Origin: Steinernema hermaphroditum
Taxonomy: Eukaryota; Nematoda; Chromadorea; Rhabditida; Steinernematidae
Reading direction: 5' to 3'
DNA length: 64,000 bases
Assembly: GCA_030435675.1 (NCBI GenBank)
Contig: CM059624.1
Coordinates: forward strand, 8,580,769-8,644,768
Each line of letters starts with the position of its first letter. The stretch's first letter is position 1. This document shows, piece after piece, positions 33,452-45,750 of the stretch. The position numbers were made by a program, and so were the translations under genes. The notes beneath the pieces are model-generated. The model was not told where the DNA came from and did no database searches. It worked only from the letters and a program-made list of their open reading frames with translations.

Positions 33452-35191
33452 TCAACTTTTGGGGCTTTCGGTCTTCTCGTCGCAACAAGGGTACATGTGC
33501 GCCGAAAACCGGAGCTTCTTGAACAGTTTCCTCAGCATCCTGTAGAGAACGGCAAGAAGGAAGACGGCGGCTATGGAGAGGTGGTAGAAGGCGTAGACTC
33601 GGAACTGCGGCTGGATCTCCAGGCCAAGGCCGCGTTTGTCGACGACGACGATGGTCATGATGGCCTGGAGAGCGAGGGCCACGAGGGTGTTGAAGCCGAA
33701 GACGAGCCCGTAGCTCTGCACCACCATGCGGTCCGCCAGGTTGAATCTGAAATGCGCTCGTGCACAGGGATCCCACAGCGAACCTACTGGCTGATGGTGA
33801 TCATCGCCTGGTAGAGAACGCGGAAGACCATGTAGGTGGCGTACATCACGAGGAGATTCGAGGTGCTGCTGAGGAGGTAGAGAAGCCCGAAGTCGGCAAC
33901 GGCCGCCAGAGTGAGGCAGAGCTCGCCCCAGCGGTTCCAGTCGACCGCCAGGAGCTGCAGGAGAAGGAGCACAACCACAGCTGGAATACGGTGGATAGGA
34001 ACGTGGGATGGGACAGAGATGGGCAGGAACGGATCCGATCGGTTAGCCGTTCAACCGATCCGTGAGCCGGTTGACGTTTGACGGCTCACGGATCAGTTGA
34101 ATCGGCTGGATAACGGATTGATACGGATATACGGCTCAACCGTTGCCAATCTCTGTGTGCGACTTGCCGATGAGGGGAGTGACTGCCTCGACAAGGCCGT
34201 TGTAGGCCTGCGCCTTCTCGGAGTGGTGGTGTCCCCACAGCGTTTGGATGTAGTTCGAGATCTGAATCGATCGCTCTGGGATCTCGGAAGACGCTGGGGG
34301 TTACCATGAAGTTGCCAGATGTAGTCATCGCCCACCATAGACTCCACTTCAGAAGGAAGGCGTCCGAGTAAATTCGGCGGAGGTCGATCCAAAGGTTCTC
34401 GAATTTTGAGCGGGCAAAGTCCCTATAGGAAGCGGGCTCGTTGGCGCTTCCCGAAGAGAGCGGAAGACGTTCTGAACGAAAGGGTCACTGCGATGGTGAC
34501 AGTCCGGCCTACCTCTGTGGGAAGCCTCCCTCCTGACGACCTCCTCCCAGCCGACCCATGGGAGGACCAAGGCGAAGAAGAAGGTCAGGCAGAGACTGCC
34601 GAGCGACAAGTAGTTCAGAATCAGGTAGGATCCGGGCCGCAGAATAATTATCAGCTCACTGAGAAGGTAGCTGAGGCACCTTCCGCCCTGAAGAGCCGCA
34701 CGCGTCCATACCGTAACCCTAAACGAACCAGTTAAGGGTACGACTTCCGCAGATTTGGTACCTGCTGAATTGCTGCCGGTCCACATTGACGTAAGCGTAG
34801 GCAAAAAAACCCACTTCGGTGGCGGTGGCCCAGCCGTAGAAGAGTTCCACGAGCTGCTGAGTCCACACGGCGCGTCCGAAGATGAGTAGGAGCCAGACGG
34901 CGATGTAGGAGAGACTTTCCAGGAGGAGAACGGGCTTGTAGAGAAGGAGATCGGTGAGGAGGAAGACGGGGACCAGCGCCACGAGGTAGCTGTAGGTCCA
35001 GTAGGGGTATACCTGAGCTGAGGGGTGAGCTGCGGCAGAGGAACTGCAGAGGCACCTACGTCTCCGTTGAGCACTTCGGCCGAGATGTTCATTATCGTAT
35101 TCTGGTAGACGAACATGTAGGGCTCGGAGGGCCGGAACTCCTTGAGGAGGCCATAGCCACAGAGAACGGCGGCGGTCGTCTGCCACCGCAT
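33452..35191 (-). CDS. SLC19-family (reduced folate carrier-like) vitamin transporter
   Basis: A plasma-membrane carrier for folate or thiamine; close to the nematode FOLT group. Seven exons, 35191-35060, 35012-34762, 34718-34513, 34471-34305, 34261-34168, 33980-33788 and 33746-33452, give 445 residues, the family norm, with about twelve membrane spans. Family blocks: LLKEFRPSEPYMFVY, the start VYPYWTYSYLVALVPVFLLT, TEVGFFAYAYVNVDRQQFSR, SNYIQTLWGHH, YNGLVEAV, and VDKRGLGLEIQPQF near the end. The intron between exons 5 and 6 has a GC donor (G|gcaag) and contains a foldback hairpin at about 34,045-34,105. Substrate cannot be fixed from sequence. Confidence 0.92.
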
Positions 35192-36600
35192 ACCGCTCCT
35201 ACGGTAGAATAATCGATCGACGCGGCCCTAACCACTGATAACGGAGGAGGTATCTGATCAGAAGCCGCAGACGTTTTAGGGCTGCGCAACGGGCAGGGAG
35301 ACCGGAAAAAGGATAAGGCGGAAAGGGTACGGTCTGGACCTAGATTGCGGTGGACGCTGAAGGGAGTTCAGAAGACGCGACGACAGATTAGGAGTTATCG
35401 GCGTCTGTCGGAGGTCGACAGAGAGACGTTTTTCGATCTTTCCGTCCAAAGAGTTCTGCTGCAAAGTCAAGCGCCCTAATCGACGTCCGATCTGGAGAAC
35501 TGTACGAAAACCCACCCTGACTGCCACCAATAGCGTCTTCGATCCCAAAAATCACGTATTATGGACTCAGCGGAGACCTACTCTTCCAAATGTCGGGAAC
35601 TACTGTAACCATAGAAGGGCAACTGTCCTTGTTGCAAAAAAAAAATCGGAAGTTTTCTAATTCGAAGCATTGAGAGATCCAAAGCGTGGCATCTCTGAGA
35701 GCGCCATACCATACCGTGCCTTGATAAATGTTGCTTATCACCTTGTGGACGCTGGGCCTCCCGGCCATCTCGCCCAAACACTGGCGCCATCCTGCTTTCA
35801 GCGCTCCGTGCCGGTCGCTTGGCGTCCACGTCGTCCACCCGAAAGCGGCATTTGGGCCCTCGGATGCCCCTAATAGCGCCTCCCACGCGCGGACCAAAGG
35901 AGCGCGAGATGACGTCACTTCTTGAGTCGCCCTAAGTTCGCGGAGGCGACGATCGATCGCCGTCCGCCGAAATCTCCTTGGTCGTCCCCAAGATCGGGGG
36001 TTTCGCCCGGTGTCAACTGTCACTTCTGGACGTCGTCCCTTGGCCAAGCTGCACTCTATCGATCGCCGAAGTCGCGCGCTTCTTCTCCGATCGCCGAAGA
36101 AGCGTCGATCCGCGCGAATTCGCCGTCATTATTGTCGTCACTTACGACGCGTTTCAGCGGCGGCGTTTTTGGGCACCGCCAGAAGAACGGCGCCGAAAAT
36201 GAGTTAAATCGCGTTTTTTCCTCGCGACCGGCTCGTGTCAACTTCTGTGTCTCGTACCGTACTCCTTTCTGTCTCTCCTATGTGAACGCCATCACCACTA
36301 CTTCTTTCTCGGTCCTAATGGGCGTTAATTTATTCCATTCGGCTCTTCTCTTTGCAGTCTTTATGGATGCTCCGCGGCACCAGCGACGGTGACGCATCGT
36401 CGGGCCCCTCCGAAGCAGCCGGGCATCTCCAGTTGCCACTTCTCGGCGAACGTCTCCGCCTGACTTCTCCTGTCCGCACCCCTCCACGCCTCCAGTCGTC
36501 GACAACTCGCTTTGCCGAGCGGCCGCCTGTCTTCTTCTGTCGCCTTTTTATACTCTTCCGATGCGTTAAATATCGGATTCTCCTCTGATATCCAATCAAT
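35192..36600. other. 1.4-kb intergenic region between divergent transporter genes
   Basis: Should hold the promoters of the SLC19 and MFS genes. A 162-codon ORF on the minus strand (36,047-35,559) has no recognisable domain, no splice support and a run of adenines at 35,636-35,643 inside it; I do not accept it. Nothing else seen. Confidence 0.35.
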
Positions 36601-38944
36601 ATGCAAGATCCAATCGCCGCGCTGATTATGCGCCTCGCGGCGCCCTATAGGGTCTTCGTAGTGATCGCGGGAGCCGTTCTCATCCACTTATCGTTGGGCA
36701 CCTACCACACTTTCGGTAAGAAACGAGTTTTTGCCGCCTGATTCCATTAATTGCAGGTAACATGTTGCCGTACATGGGATCGTACATGCGGAATTACACG
36801 AGTGCCGACATCGAACTTGAGCAGCTCATATGGATCCCGACTTTTCAGGGTAGATCCATCGAATATCCCTTCATTTTGAAAGCCGCTCTTCGATTCAGGG
36901 TGCTTTCCTTTCGCGATGGTGATCGGCGGATTCCTCTCCAACCGACTCGGACCACGGTTCGCCACGGCCATTGGATGCGCCATGATGTCGTAAGTACCCA
37001 CTGTAGGGCGAACGGGTGACGCGTCCCGGGAACTCGTTAAACACTGTTGCCAAAACAACTGTTCTATGTGTGGTGATTTCAAAATATGTTCGCCCGTCGT
37101 TGTGTCGTATCAACCTGTTGTTTTCAGAGCGGGAGTGTTCCTTTCCTACTGGACCATAAAGCATTCCTTCTGGGCATTTCTCGTTACATACGGTTTCTTC
37201 TTCGGGTTTGGACAGGGCATTGCATATGTTATCGCCGTGGCCACCGTAATCAACGTAAGTCCAGTGTCCTTGAAAAATCAATGACCATGGCGTAATCAGT
37301 GGGCTCCCGACAAGGTTGGACTGGTAACTGGAATAGTCGCCGCTGGCTTTGGTATCAGGTAAGTTCCCATTGGATAATATTGAATGGCACGTGAGCTTTC
37401 AGTTCTTCGATCTTCGCCCCGATCCAGACGAAGATGGTGAATCCGTGGAATTACGCTCCCAATCAACAAGGGTTTTTGCACACGCTCTGAAAACGCTAGT
37501 CTTCAAATTTTTCAGCTACTTCACGCAGAAAGAACTTCTTGATCGCGTTCCTGGTGTCTTCTTCACGCTGTCCATCGTCTACGCCATAATGCAAACCGTC
37601 GGACTGCTTGTCATTTGCGATCCGCCGAGCGAGGTTAGTCGCTTGTGCCAATTTTTTGGAATGAATTTGCGCCGGCAAAAAGCACTAACTGAATGGCTGA
37701 TTTACATCTGAACGACTTACAGTGTCATCGAATTGAATTATTGGCCTGGATGCGCCGACAGCACTCGGTCGCCTCGAACAGGCGAGTCCGCTCGTCGCGA
37801 CTCTATGAAACACTCAGAAAGATGATCTGTGGAGCAACTTCGATTTCCGTTTCTCTTGAAGTAGGCCACAGTGGTCCGTGTTCTATCGAAAACGAGCCTC
37901 TTCTCGCGGGAAGTCCAGTGAGCGCGGCTCCACCGGTATGGTGTGAATGTCGTGGTGTGTGGTGGTGGTGCTTCCGGCTTTTATCTTCTTCGCTGCCACT
38001 CTTTTCTTTCGACTCGCTTTTTTGGGGACTGATGTAGCAAAGCAGCCTCTGAATTTCTAGATAGCATTCAATATTTAGGCGGTGACGAAGCGACATGAAC
38101 ACGGCAGCGATTCGTTGGAGGACGCAGATGACGACGAGGAAGGTAGAGGAAAAGCCGTTCCACAGGAATGGTCGATGACCACCTCGGAGATGCTCAAAAG
38201 TTCGACGTTCTACGTCTTGTTCGTCGCGCTTTTCTGCTGTTCCTTTTACGGAAACACGTATTACAATCTTTATAAGGTCTTTGACTTCGGAGTGGCGACT
38301 GACAAATAATCTGTTCTAGACCTATGGTGAAACGTTCATTGACGACGACATGTTCTTGGCCGTCGCCTTCAGCATCGGATCCGTTGCGAACGCATGCGCA
38401 AGAATAGGATGGGGCTGGTTGACGGACAAGACGAGCTTCCAGGCATGCGAACTCAGAACACAGCCTCATTCAATTAGCGGCCTCTTTTAGACTTCGCTTT
38501 CTACAGCCACTTGCCTGGCCACAGCGCTTCTTCTGACTATGCCTCTGACTTCCAATCTTGGCCGCTATGTGTATCTGCTCTGGCTCACTTTAATGTTCGT
38601 TTGCCTCGCAGCCACACACGCCCTGTTCATTACGGCTGCCGTCCGATGTTTCGGCACAAAATTCAAATCCACAAACTACGGGTGTCTTATTCTTTCCACT
38701 GTAAGTGGCTTTTTATGCGTGCCGCGCCTTAAGGTAGCTTTCAGACGGTCAGTGGAATAGTTTTATCTGCGGGATCCCAATATCTACTTCAAGATTTGGG
38801 ATACCATTGGGCTTTTATCATTACTGCTGCCTTTCCGTTCACAGGTATCAAACATCGATATTTTCATGGTGCAGTGCCCTTATTTCAGCATTTATATTAA
38901 CTGCGATGATCACCTTCACACCACAGGGCTACAGAATATCGTAA
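36601..38944 (+). CDS. MFS transporter of the oxalate/formate antiporter-like (OFA/monocarboxylate) type
   Basis: Thirteen exons join in phase to 523 residues: 36601-36715, 36757-36849, 36899-36989, 37128-37254, 37300-37358, 37403-37471, 37516-37633, 37723-37935, 38079-38276, 38320-38442, 38491-38700, 38745-38844, 38889-38944. Twelve membrane spans are expected. Signatures: GGFLSNRLGPRFA (the MFS loop 2-3 motif), GFGQGIAYVIAVATVIN, WAPDKVGLVTGIVAAGFG (OFA-type loop), and GWGWLTDKTSFQ in the second half. The central loop is long and acidic (SLEDADDDEEGRG). Exon 10 uses a GC donor (CAG|gcatg). Substrate unknown; monocarboxylate-like anions fit the family. Confidence 0.88.
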
Positions 38945-39324
38945 ACGGGCAAGAGATACGTTGTGTGGGTGGCTTTGGATACGAAAGGTGATGCATTCCC
39001 GCAAAGTGGTGCTACTGATCTCAAGTTCATTGATGTGATACAACTCGTTGTGAATATTATATGAGATATTTATGCAGAACATGGAGTATTTATGATTGCC
39101 TTATACTATTAAACTGCACCATGGATTGGAAAACACGGATAAACAACATTATTGCGGATCTAACGCGAACACTCCTAGATGCCCTCGGTGTATCCCATAT
39201 CCAGCTTCTCCTAGCAAAGAATACACTGCGCCGAACTTCCTACTTCAAAAAATCTGTTCCAACGGAGTGATTGGTGGTAAAAACACAACAAAACCCCTAC
39301 AATACATTGAAAAAACCCTACAGT

Positions 39325-40870
39325 AAACCCCTACACTAGAAACAAACGGCAGCACCCAGGGGTGGGCAATAGGTCGCTCCGATTTGGGGGGGGGGTTTGT
39401 TAAATTTTTATAATGACGATCGGGTTTTTTTTCTTCAGCATCTTGTAGAGGAGAAAAATTCACTATGAGCTGACTATGTGTCTTAAATACGAAGCTGACT
39501 TGAAAAAGCTGATTTCGAGATTCAAATGTCAAATGTTTGGACCTCGTTTTAGGGCACTTCCCATTCACGGGGGGGTATATAACCCCATATATTCTTGTAC
39601 TCCATGGTGTGCTCTACAAGAATACATTCACCGTTTGTTTTGTTCTTTGGATCATTTTTATGGAATTATTTAGTCTGGAACACTATAAAACAACGTAAGG
39701 GGTCTTAAAACATCGACCTTGCTGTTAGGGGGGAATTGTTTTTACCGATGTCCTGCGATCTAGCCAGTCGTATTCAGCATAGACTCATCTACAACAATAT
39801 GCATAAGGCTCTGAAGTCACACTTGTTGTCGGGGTGTAAAAGTACTCTTATAATAGGATCATAAATTTCCGTCAGAAGTACCGTAATCGTTTGACTTAGT
39901 TTTAGGTCCTTTTTCGGTGATCGGGGGGGGGGGGGGGATAACCCTACCCAGTCCTGTTCGCCATCGAGTCCTCTACAAGACTGTATGCACCGTTTGGTGT
40001 GCCCCTTGGCCCGAAATTGAGTAAAAGTCGAAAAGTGTTAAAAAAGTCGATTTTACAATTTCGACCTGTTCCGAGGGTAGTGACTCTGCGTAGATCCCTC
40101 GTGACCCCACTTACACTGTTCAGAATTGTCTCCTCTACAATATGCTGTATAACTTTCGGCAGTTTCAGCAAGCCATAAGGTGTAAAAGTGGTCAAAACCA
40201 CGACAAATATATTTTCGATAGGCTCTCTAATCCCAGATGAGTCACTTTCATAAGGCTCATCGACAAATTTGCGTGCATTTTCGTTTTTCTTGCCACCTAG
40301 TCGTTGGATTTTTTCAGTTATTTTCCTCTTCACGTCCCTTCCCTAAGCTATCTACGCAAATTTCCCCGATTAAACGACACGGTGCATGCAAATTTTGGAG
40401 TTTTCATGGAATTCTTCCGCGATTGTATCCCACAATTGACACAGCAAGTATATCGTGACGGGACCCACGAGGGGTGCTGTCGTTACTTTCTTCGCTGTTT
40501 GATTCTGAAATCTGCATAGACCATGGTGTTTCACTAGCGAACCGTATCTAGGCGTCTTTGCGGAGAAGTGTGAAAAAAGAAAATGTGCGGTATGTGCTGA
40601 AGAAAAATTTCTGCTACACCGGCTAGAAGGCCTATCTTCAATTCAAGTTTTTTGGTATTCAGCCATATTTTGATGCTACATGGGACTATGTGGCAAGAAA
40701 AACGAAAATTCACACAAATTTGCCGATGAGCCTTATGAAAGTGACTTATCTGGGATTAGAGAGCCCATCGAAAATATGGGATCCTGCGGCGATCGCCCTT
40801 GCGGGGCAAGTGCAGGGTGCGATGGCCGTTTCACGGGGGGTGCTGCCGTTTGTTTCTAGTAAACCCCTAC
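39325..40870. mobile_element. MULE-like MITE with 10-b target duplication
   Basis: The element proper is 39335-40860 (1,526 b). Its ends are perfect 23-b inverted repeats starting ACTAGAAACAAACGGCAGCA. The direct repeat AAACCCCTAC flanks it (39325-39334 and 40861-40870). Inside, an additional inverted pair of about 90 b is present (about 40,205-40,300 against 40,690-40,785, including CCAGATGAGTCACTTTCATA) and a threefold CTCTACAA-GCACCGTTTG-type subrepeat. There is no transposase. Duplications of 9-10 b are typical of Mutator-like elements. Confidence 0.85.
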
Positions 40871-41037
40871 ATTGCTCGTGAAGCTCGCCTTCTCGGGCTC
40901 TCGCCGCTCTTCTTGCCAGCATCCAGCGAGCCGAGGGTGCGCACTCCCGTGCACGTGTGTATCGTTTTGCTGTTAGCGTAACTTGAACTCTAAACGATCG
41001 AGTCAATCGGTTAATAATGCGTTCCCTTTGCAGGATC

Positions 41038-42384
41038 ATGCAGTCGTCACAGATATCAGCCGAGAATTATTCCCCAACAACGGTAGAATGCGCATTCTGG
41101 CAGGTGATGCGGCAAGCAATCGGAGTCATCTGTAAGGAAGTTGGATTCACCCACACAGTGCCGAGTGTGCTGGAGTTCTTGGTCGAGAGGATGCTGAATC
41201 GTAAGTTTCGTTGTAATTTGCGTATGTACTTTCATGTTTGTAGATATTCGTAACGTTTGCGCGACTACGAAGCTGATGATCGAGAACGCTGCCAGGACAG
41301 CGGCCACACCATCGGACACAATTTATGGCCTGACAAGATGCGGAACCGACATACATACCCTCATCCAATACTTCGAGCAACTGAAATACACGAAATGCAC
41401 AGATTCTCTCAGAGTTCGTCCTCGTAAGTGCACTGTCAACATCGCCTGTTACCGAATTTCGTTTAATTTCAGCCAGACCCGGTGAGTTAATTGAACTGTC
41501 CTATTCTTAGCCAATAAGCCTTAGTAAGATTCAATTTGCATGTGATAATCACCTCCAGGAGAACCGATGAAATTGTGGAGAGACCGTTCGCTCTAACCTC
41601 AAACGATCTTGATGCATGCTACAGAAATGCGATTTCAGCGAGAAGGACGAATCCGTCACCGCAGATGCTCAAAGTTGGAAAAAAGCGCCCTCGTCCTTCA
41701 TATATTCCGTCGTGGATGCCACCCTTTCCTGACCCTTATACCTACATAAAAACTGCAGTACGTTAATACACAAGGACTCCACTTTCATGTACACAGGTCT
41801 GTGGAGATCCTGATGTTGACTACATCACGACACGTAAACTGGATTCTGCCAACCGGCGAAATGCGAGCAACGCCCTCACGAACTACATGCTTCGGATTCA
41901 CCCGTCGTTCACACTCCTCCCGATATTGGAAGCAGGAACCAGAGTGCACGCACTAGAGAGAGTGAGTGCTTTTTTCTCTCCTGGCGAGAAGCTCAATGAT
42001 TTTCCAGATTGAGAAGCAGAAGCACATGAAGAAAGCACAACTCCAACAGCTGCTAGAATCTAGGCCTTCAACATCTAACGACCCTGGTGACTTAATGGAA
42101 CACGACGGAGAACAACTCGAGAATACAGTAAAGTCATCTTCTATTTCCTTCTTAAATCCTATTAAGGGCGAAGAGGCTAATGAACTGGGGGCCAAAATCG
42201 CCTACGACGAGATGTTCAACCTTCCTGAAACGGAGAGTTCAATACGTCACTTAATCACCCCTTCGTGGTGTCAGAGTATCGCTGTAATCCTAATGACATG
42301 CACATAACATCGGTTATTTCAGTTCTCATACCGATGGATGATGATGTTCCCTACGTGGCAGCTCTACTGGCGGCAGACTTATAG
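41038..42384 (+). CDS. taf-8: TFIID subunit TAF8
   Basis: General transcription factor subunit that pairs through a histone fold with TAF10. Seven exons: 41038-41200, 41244-41423, 41473-41485, 41559-41757, 41797-41961, 42008-42269, 42323-42384, about 347 residues. The N-terminal histone-fold (Bromo_TP) region spans AENYSPTTVECAFWQVMRQA to about residue 110. The diagnostic TAF8 motif is RPRPSYIPSWMPPFPDPYTY in exon 4. Exon 3 is a 13-base microexon that I needed to keep the frame; the last intron has a weak donor. An orphan acceptor (ctttgcag) lies 4 b before the ATG, suggesting trans-splicing. Confidence 0.85.
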
Positions 42385-42721
42385 AAGGAGTACAACAGGA
42401 AGCACCAGCGCCGATGGGAAATGGCCCCACGGCTCTGCACGAATCAAGATGTGAATTAGTGGTAGGAGATACAATTCTTTGACAAATACATTCTTAGCTG
42501 TGTCGTCGTGGAGGCTGCCTCGTCTCCGTGTCACACCATTGTGGACTTTGGGCATCAAAGGTCGACGTTGTTTTCGGCGTCGTACAGAAGGACTTGGGAG
42601 CTATAATCTGCACAAGAATGCTCTTGTCGGCCTCGGGCGGGTACTCCTTCGGAGCGAACAGATAACTCCTCCGCCAGCCCCTGTTCGCGGCTTCTTTGTT
42701 GGCAGTCGTTCGAAAAAAGAG
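42385..42721. other. Short spacer downstream of TAF8
   Basis: 3' untranslated region of TAF8 and presumed promoter of the small secreted peptide gene. Nothing else seen. Confidence 0.3.
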
Positions 42722-43041
42722 ATGTCCAGGTTTTTTCTTTCCCTGCTGCTCCTCTTCCTTGTTGTCGGTATCTGCATCGCGTCTCCTACGTTTCGAAGGG
42801 ATTACGGTGAGTGTTCGATACCTTGCCGGAAAGCCTGGCGTTGAGTGGGAGTTGCATACATCTGTTCGCTCCCCCGACAACGCCGGGAGGCGATCGGCCC
42901 GCGATCCATCATCTTTGAATGCGGACTATGTTCGGCATTTCAGAAGTGCGATGGCGCCGCGATACTCGCGAACTCGAAAGGCTTCTGAAGGAGCTAATCA
43001 CAGAGGTGGAGTCACCGCGCTCGGCCATTAGGCCCGGATGA
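42722..43041 (+). CDS. Small secreted peptide, 60 residues, function unknown
   Basis: Two exons, 42722-42806 and 42944-43041, join in phase (donor cggtgagt, acceptor gcatttcag). Residues 1-20 form a strong signal peptide (MSRFFLSLLLLFLVVGICIA). The mature part is about 40 residues, basic then acidic, with an amphipathic stretch RELERLLKELITEVE and the end SAIRPG-stop. There are no cysteines after the signal. It could be a neuropeptide-like or antimicrobial-type product; I recognise no family. The support is only the signal peptide and the splice signals. Confidence 0.55.
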
Positions 43042-43921
43042 AGCCGGAAGTGTCGAGAGGCCGACGACACGGGTTGAAGATCTCATGTTTTTTTTGCGAA
43101 TTGCGATAAATTGTTTCGAAAAGGTTAAGGGGAACACTTGCAGGCGGTGTAATCCGTAAAAAGAGGCATAGACTATTCTGACACTCTTGGCAATACGGTA
43201 GTACGCTAGTTTAATGTCCCCAAAGTTGCAAATCCTTGCTCGATCCATAGACTACAGAGGTGGACCGAGTGACCGCGGGAGCAAAGGGTTACGGTAGTTG
43301 CACATTTCACTTTTCTTCTCGATCTCGTTCCGGGATTCTCCTTGACAAAGTCATTGCCGGTGCGATCCACAGACTACAGAGGATCTGTCCTTCTTATTTC
43401 TTTCTGTTTCTGCAAGATCCTTCGCTTTCGCTACTTTTGAGAAGCAATAAAATAAGGCGATACACTTACATCGAAGCGTTTTTGCGACGCTCGCTGCTGT
43501 GGCTACAGTAATCCTCTGGTAACCCCTCATTGTTGAGCAGTGACCCCTTAAGAGGAAAGTGGATGGATGTCCTCCGAGTTCGCCACTTGTACCCCAAGCT
43601 CCGGTGATCCATTTTCAACACCGGGCTCGTCGAGCAGACGCAAGAAACGGCGCCGGAGGAGGCGTGGATCGGCATCCTCGGCGCCCCTCCGCGATCGGCG
43701 CAATCTCTGCAGCAGCCCGAGGGCTTCGCCCACTAAAAATAACGACTCTCGGCGTCTGCCGCTTCGGCACCGCGCGCGTGCAGTGTTGTAATGCGGGGCG
43801 CAACGATCCCGACAGCCGAGAAACGCCGCAGTCGGATCGTAGGCCCCTCGCCAGAGAGTGCGATCTGCTAGCGCCAGTCCCCTTTAGTTTCTGCTTTTAG
43901 TCGCCGAGTCCGAGTCCCAAT
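43042..43921. other. Upstream region of unc-87
   Basis: No coding region accepted. GC-rich from about 43,600. An acceptor-like CTGCTTTTAG ends at about 43,900, 21 b before the unc-87 start, suggesting spliced-leader addition. Two TACGGTA heptamers are near 43,196 and 43,290. Confidence 0.35.
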
Positions 43922-45556
43922 ATGTCCGACGTCGAAGATGAGCAGATCCTCGATGAGGAGCAGGAAGACCAAGAGAACCAGGTGAGAATTTCGTCTTCTA
44001 CTACCCTACCGCAGTCATGTCCTTTGCCCCCAAGGATTGACCATTGGCGTCATCACGACTGTTGTCCCACATTCCACGGGCGATTTTCGCCCCGGAGAGG
44101 TACTGATAAGAGCGCCGACATCCGTGACCCCTCGCGCGATCCTTGCTTCGCTCCCTTCGCCTACCGGTGGCAGGAATCGCCCTTGCGGCTCTCTGCAGTG
44201 AGCGTGGGTGTCCGAATCAGATGGGGAAGCGGCGCAGCTGCGGCGATTGAAACAACCAACTTTACACAGTGTGATGCTGATTTGTTTTGCAGGAAGAGTC
44301 CGAGGAGGCTCCGAAGCGGCCTACGCTGGGAATCCCTAGCGACCTCAAGTCGCCGACCCCGTCGAGGAGCCATGCCCTCACGATTCCAAAATCGGTGCTG
44401 CGCCGCGCGGAGCACTTCTCCAGTGGAAAGCCCTCGAAGATCCATGACAAGAACAAGCTGATGCGTTCCGAGGGGATCATCCCCATCCAGGCGGGCTCCA
44501 ACAAGTATGCCTCGCAGAAGGGAATGACCGGTAGGCACCTCCGGCCCCTCAGAGGCTCAACTTCGGGTTACAGGATTCGGCGCGCCCCGCGACGTCATCG
44601 ATAAGGTCAAGTCGACGAACTTGGCGGAGATCACTGACGAGGAGAAGATCAAGAACCTGAAGCAGTCGACGTGGTTGCAGTCGGGAACCAACAAGTTCGC
44701 CTCTCAGAAGGGCCAGACCGGCTTCGGATGCCCCCGTGACGTCAACTACAAGACGAAGGGTACCGGAGGCGCTAGCGAAGTGCCCGAGGAAAAGGCGCGC
44801 GCCACCGACGGCATCGTGCCCCTCCAGTCGGGCACCAACAAGCTCGCCTCGCAGGCTGGCATGACCGGCATGGGAATGCCCCGCATCGTCGACGGTAGGG
44901 AAGGACCCTGAGGGTGGCCACGGAGATGCTTTCAGTGCGGAAGACGACGGACCAGGACCGCGACAGCCAGGGATTTATCCACCTGCAGATGGGCACCAAC
45001 CGCTTCGCGAACCAGTCCGGCATGACGGGCTTCGGCATGCCGCGCCACAACATAACGAAGTACAAGGACGAGCAGCGTGGAGAGATGCCCCACGACGAGT
45101 CGACGACCTCTCGTCAGACGACCGGCTGGAGAGAGGGTACGGTAGCGAAGCCTCCCAGGCTTATCGACGCTGTTCAGGAGCCTCGCAAGCGGGCATGACC
45201 GGCTTCGGTGCGTTCCGGAACAACACCGTGCTCGGCATGCAGGCGCAGGAGCAGCGCTCGCAGGGCATGATCCCCTACCAGATGGGAGTCAACTTCCTCG
45301 ACTCGCAAGCCGGCAAGACGGGCTTCGGCATGCCTCGTCAGGTGTATACTCCGTTCGTCGACGACACCCACGAGGAGCTGCCGCCCGACATGGCCCGAAG
45401 ACCCGACGTTCCCTTCTGGTCGGGCCAGGAAACGGAATTCGCCAACCAGGTGCGCTCTCCGCCCGCGCCCCACTAAAGAGACTTTTTCAGACTGGTATGT
45501 CAGCCTTCGGCACCCCTCGCGACGTCCGCGGAGAGTACGTCCGACGCTTGTGGTAG
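43922..45556 (+). CDS. unc-87: UNC-87-type calponin-like-repeat thin-filament protein
   Basis: Bundles and protects actin filaments in body-wall muscle without a calponin-homology domain. Six exons, 43922-43981, 44293-44530, 44574-44894, 44936-45136, 45178-45449 and 45491-45556, give 385 residues. Seven CLIK repeats are visible, each ending in a G-F/M-G-x-P-R type motif, for example SGTNKFASQKGQTGFGCPRD and MGTNRFANQSGMTGFGMPRH; repeat 5 is short, starting at GASQAGMTGFG. The N-terminus is acidic (MSDVEDEQILDEEQEDQ) and the protein ends VRRLW. Several repeats are split by introns just after MT, so exon and repeat phase are linked. Confidence 0.95.
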
Positions 45557-45750
45557 AGAATCCGCGCCTCCCGAAGCAAGAAGCCGCGATTCACCGCCAT
45601 GTATTCTAAAGCTCTTCTTTCTCATTTGGTTCTCTAGTAATCTTGCCTAAATTCAGCGTATATAGCGTTTCCCTTTCTCTTTTTGCAATCACTTGTTTAA
45701 TAAACGTATGAAATGTGAATCTACCGAAGCACCACTCAAACATCCTATCT

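Noticed and set aside
35559..36047. 162-codon minus-strand ORF
   Set aside because: No domain, odd composition, includes a poly-A/T run; no splice partners. Kept as spacer.
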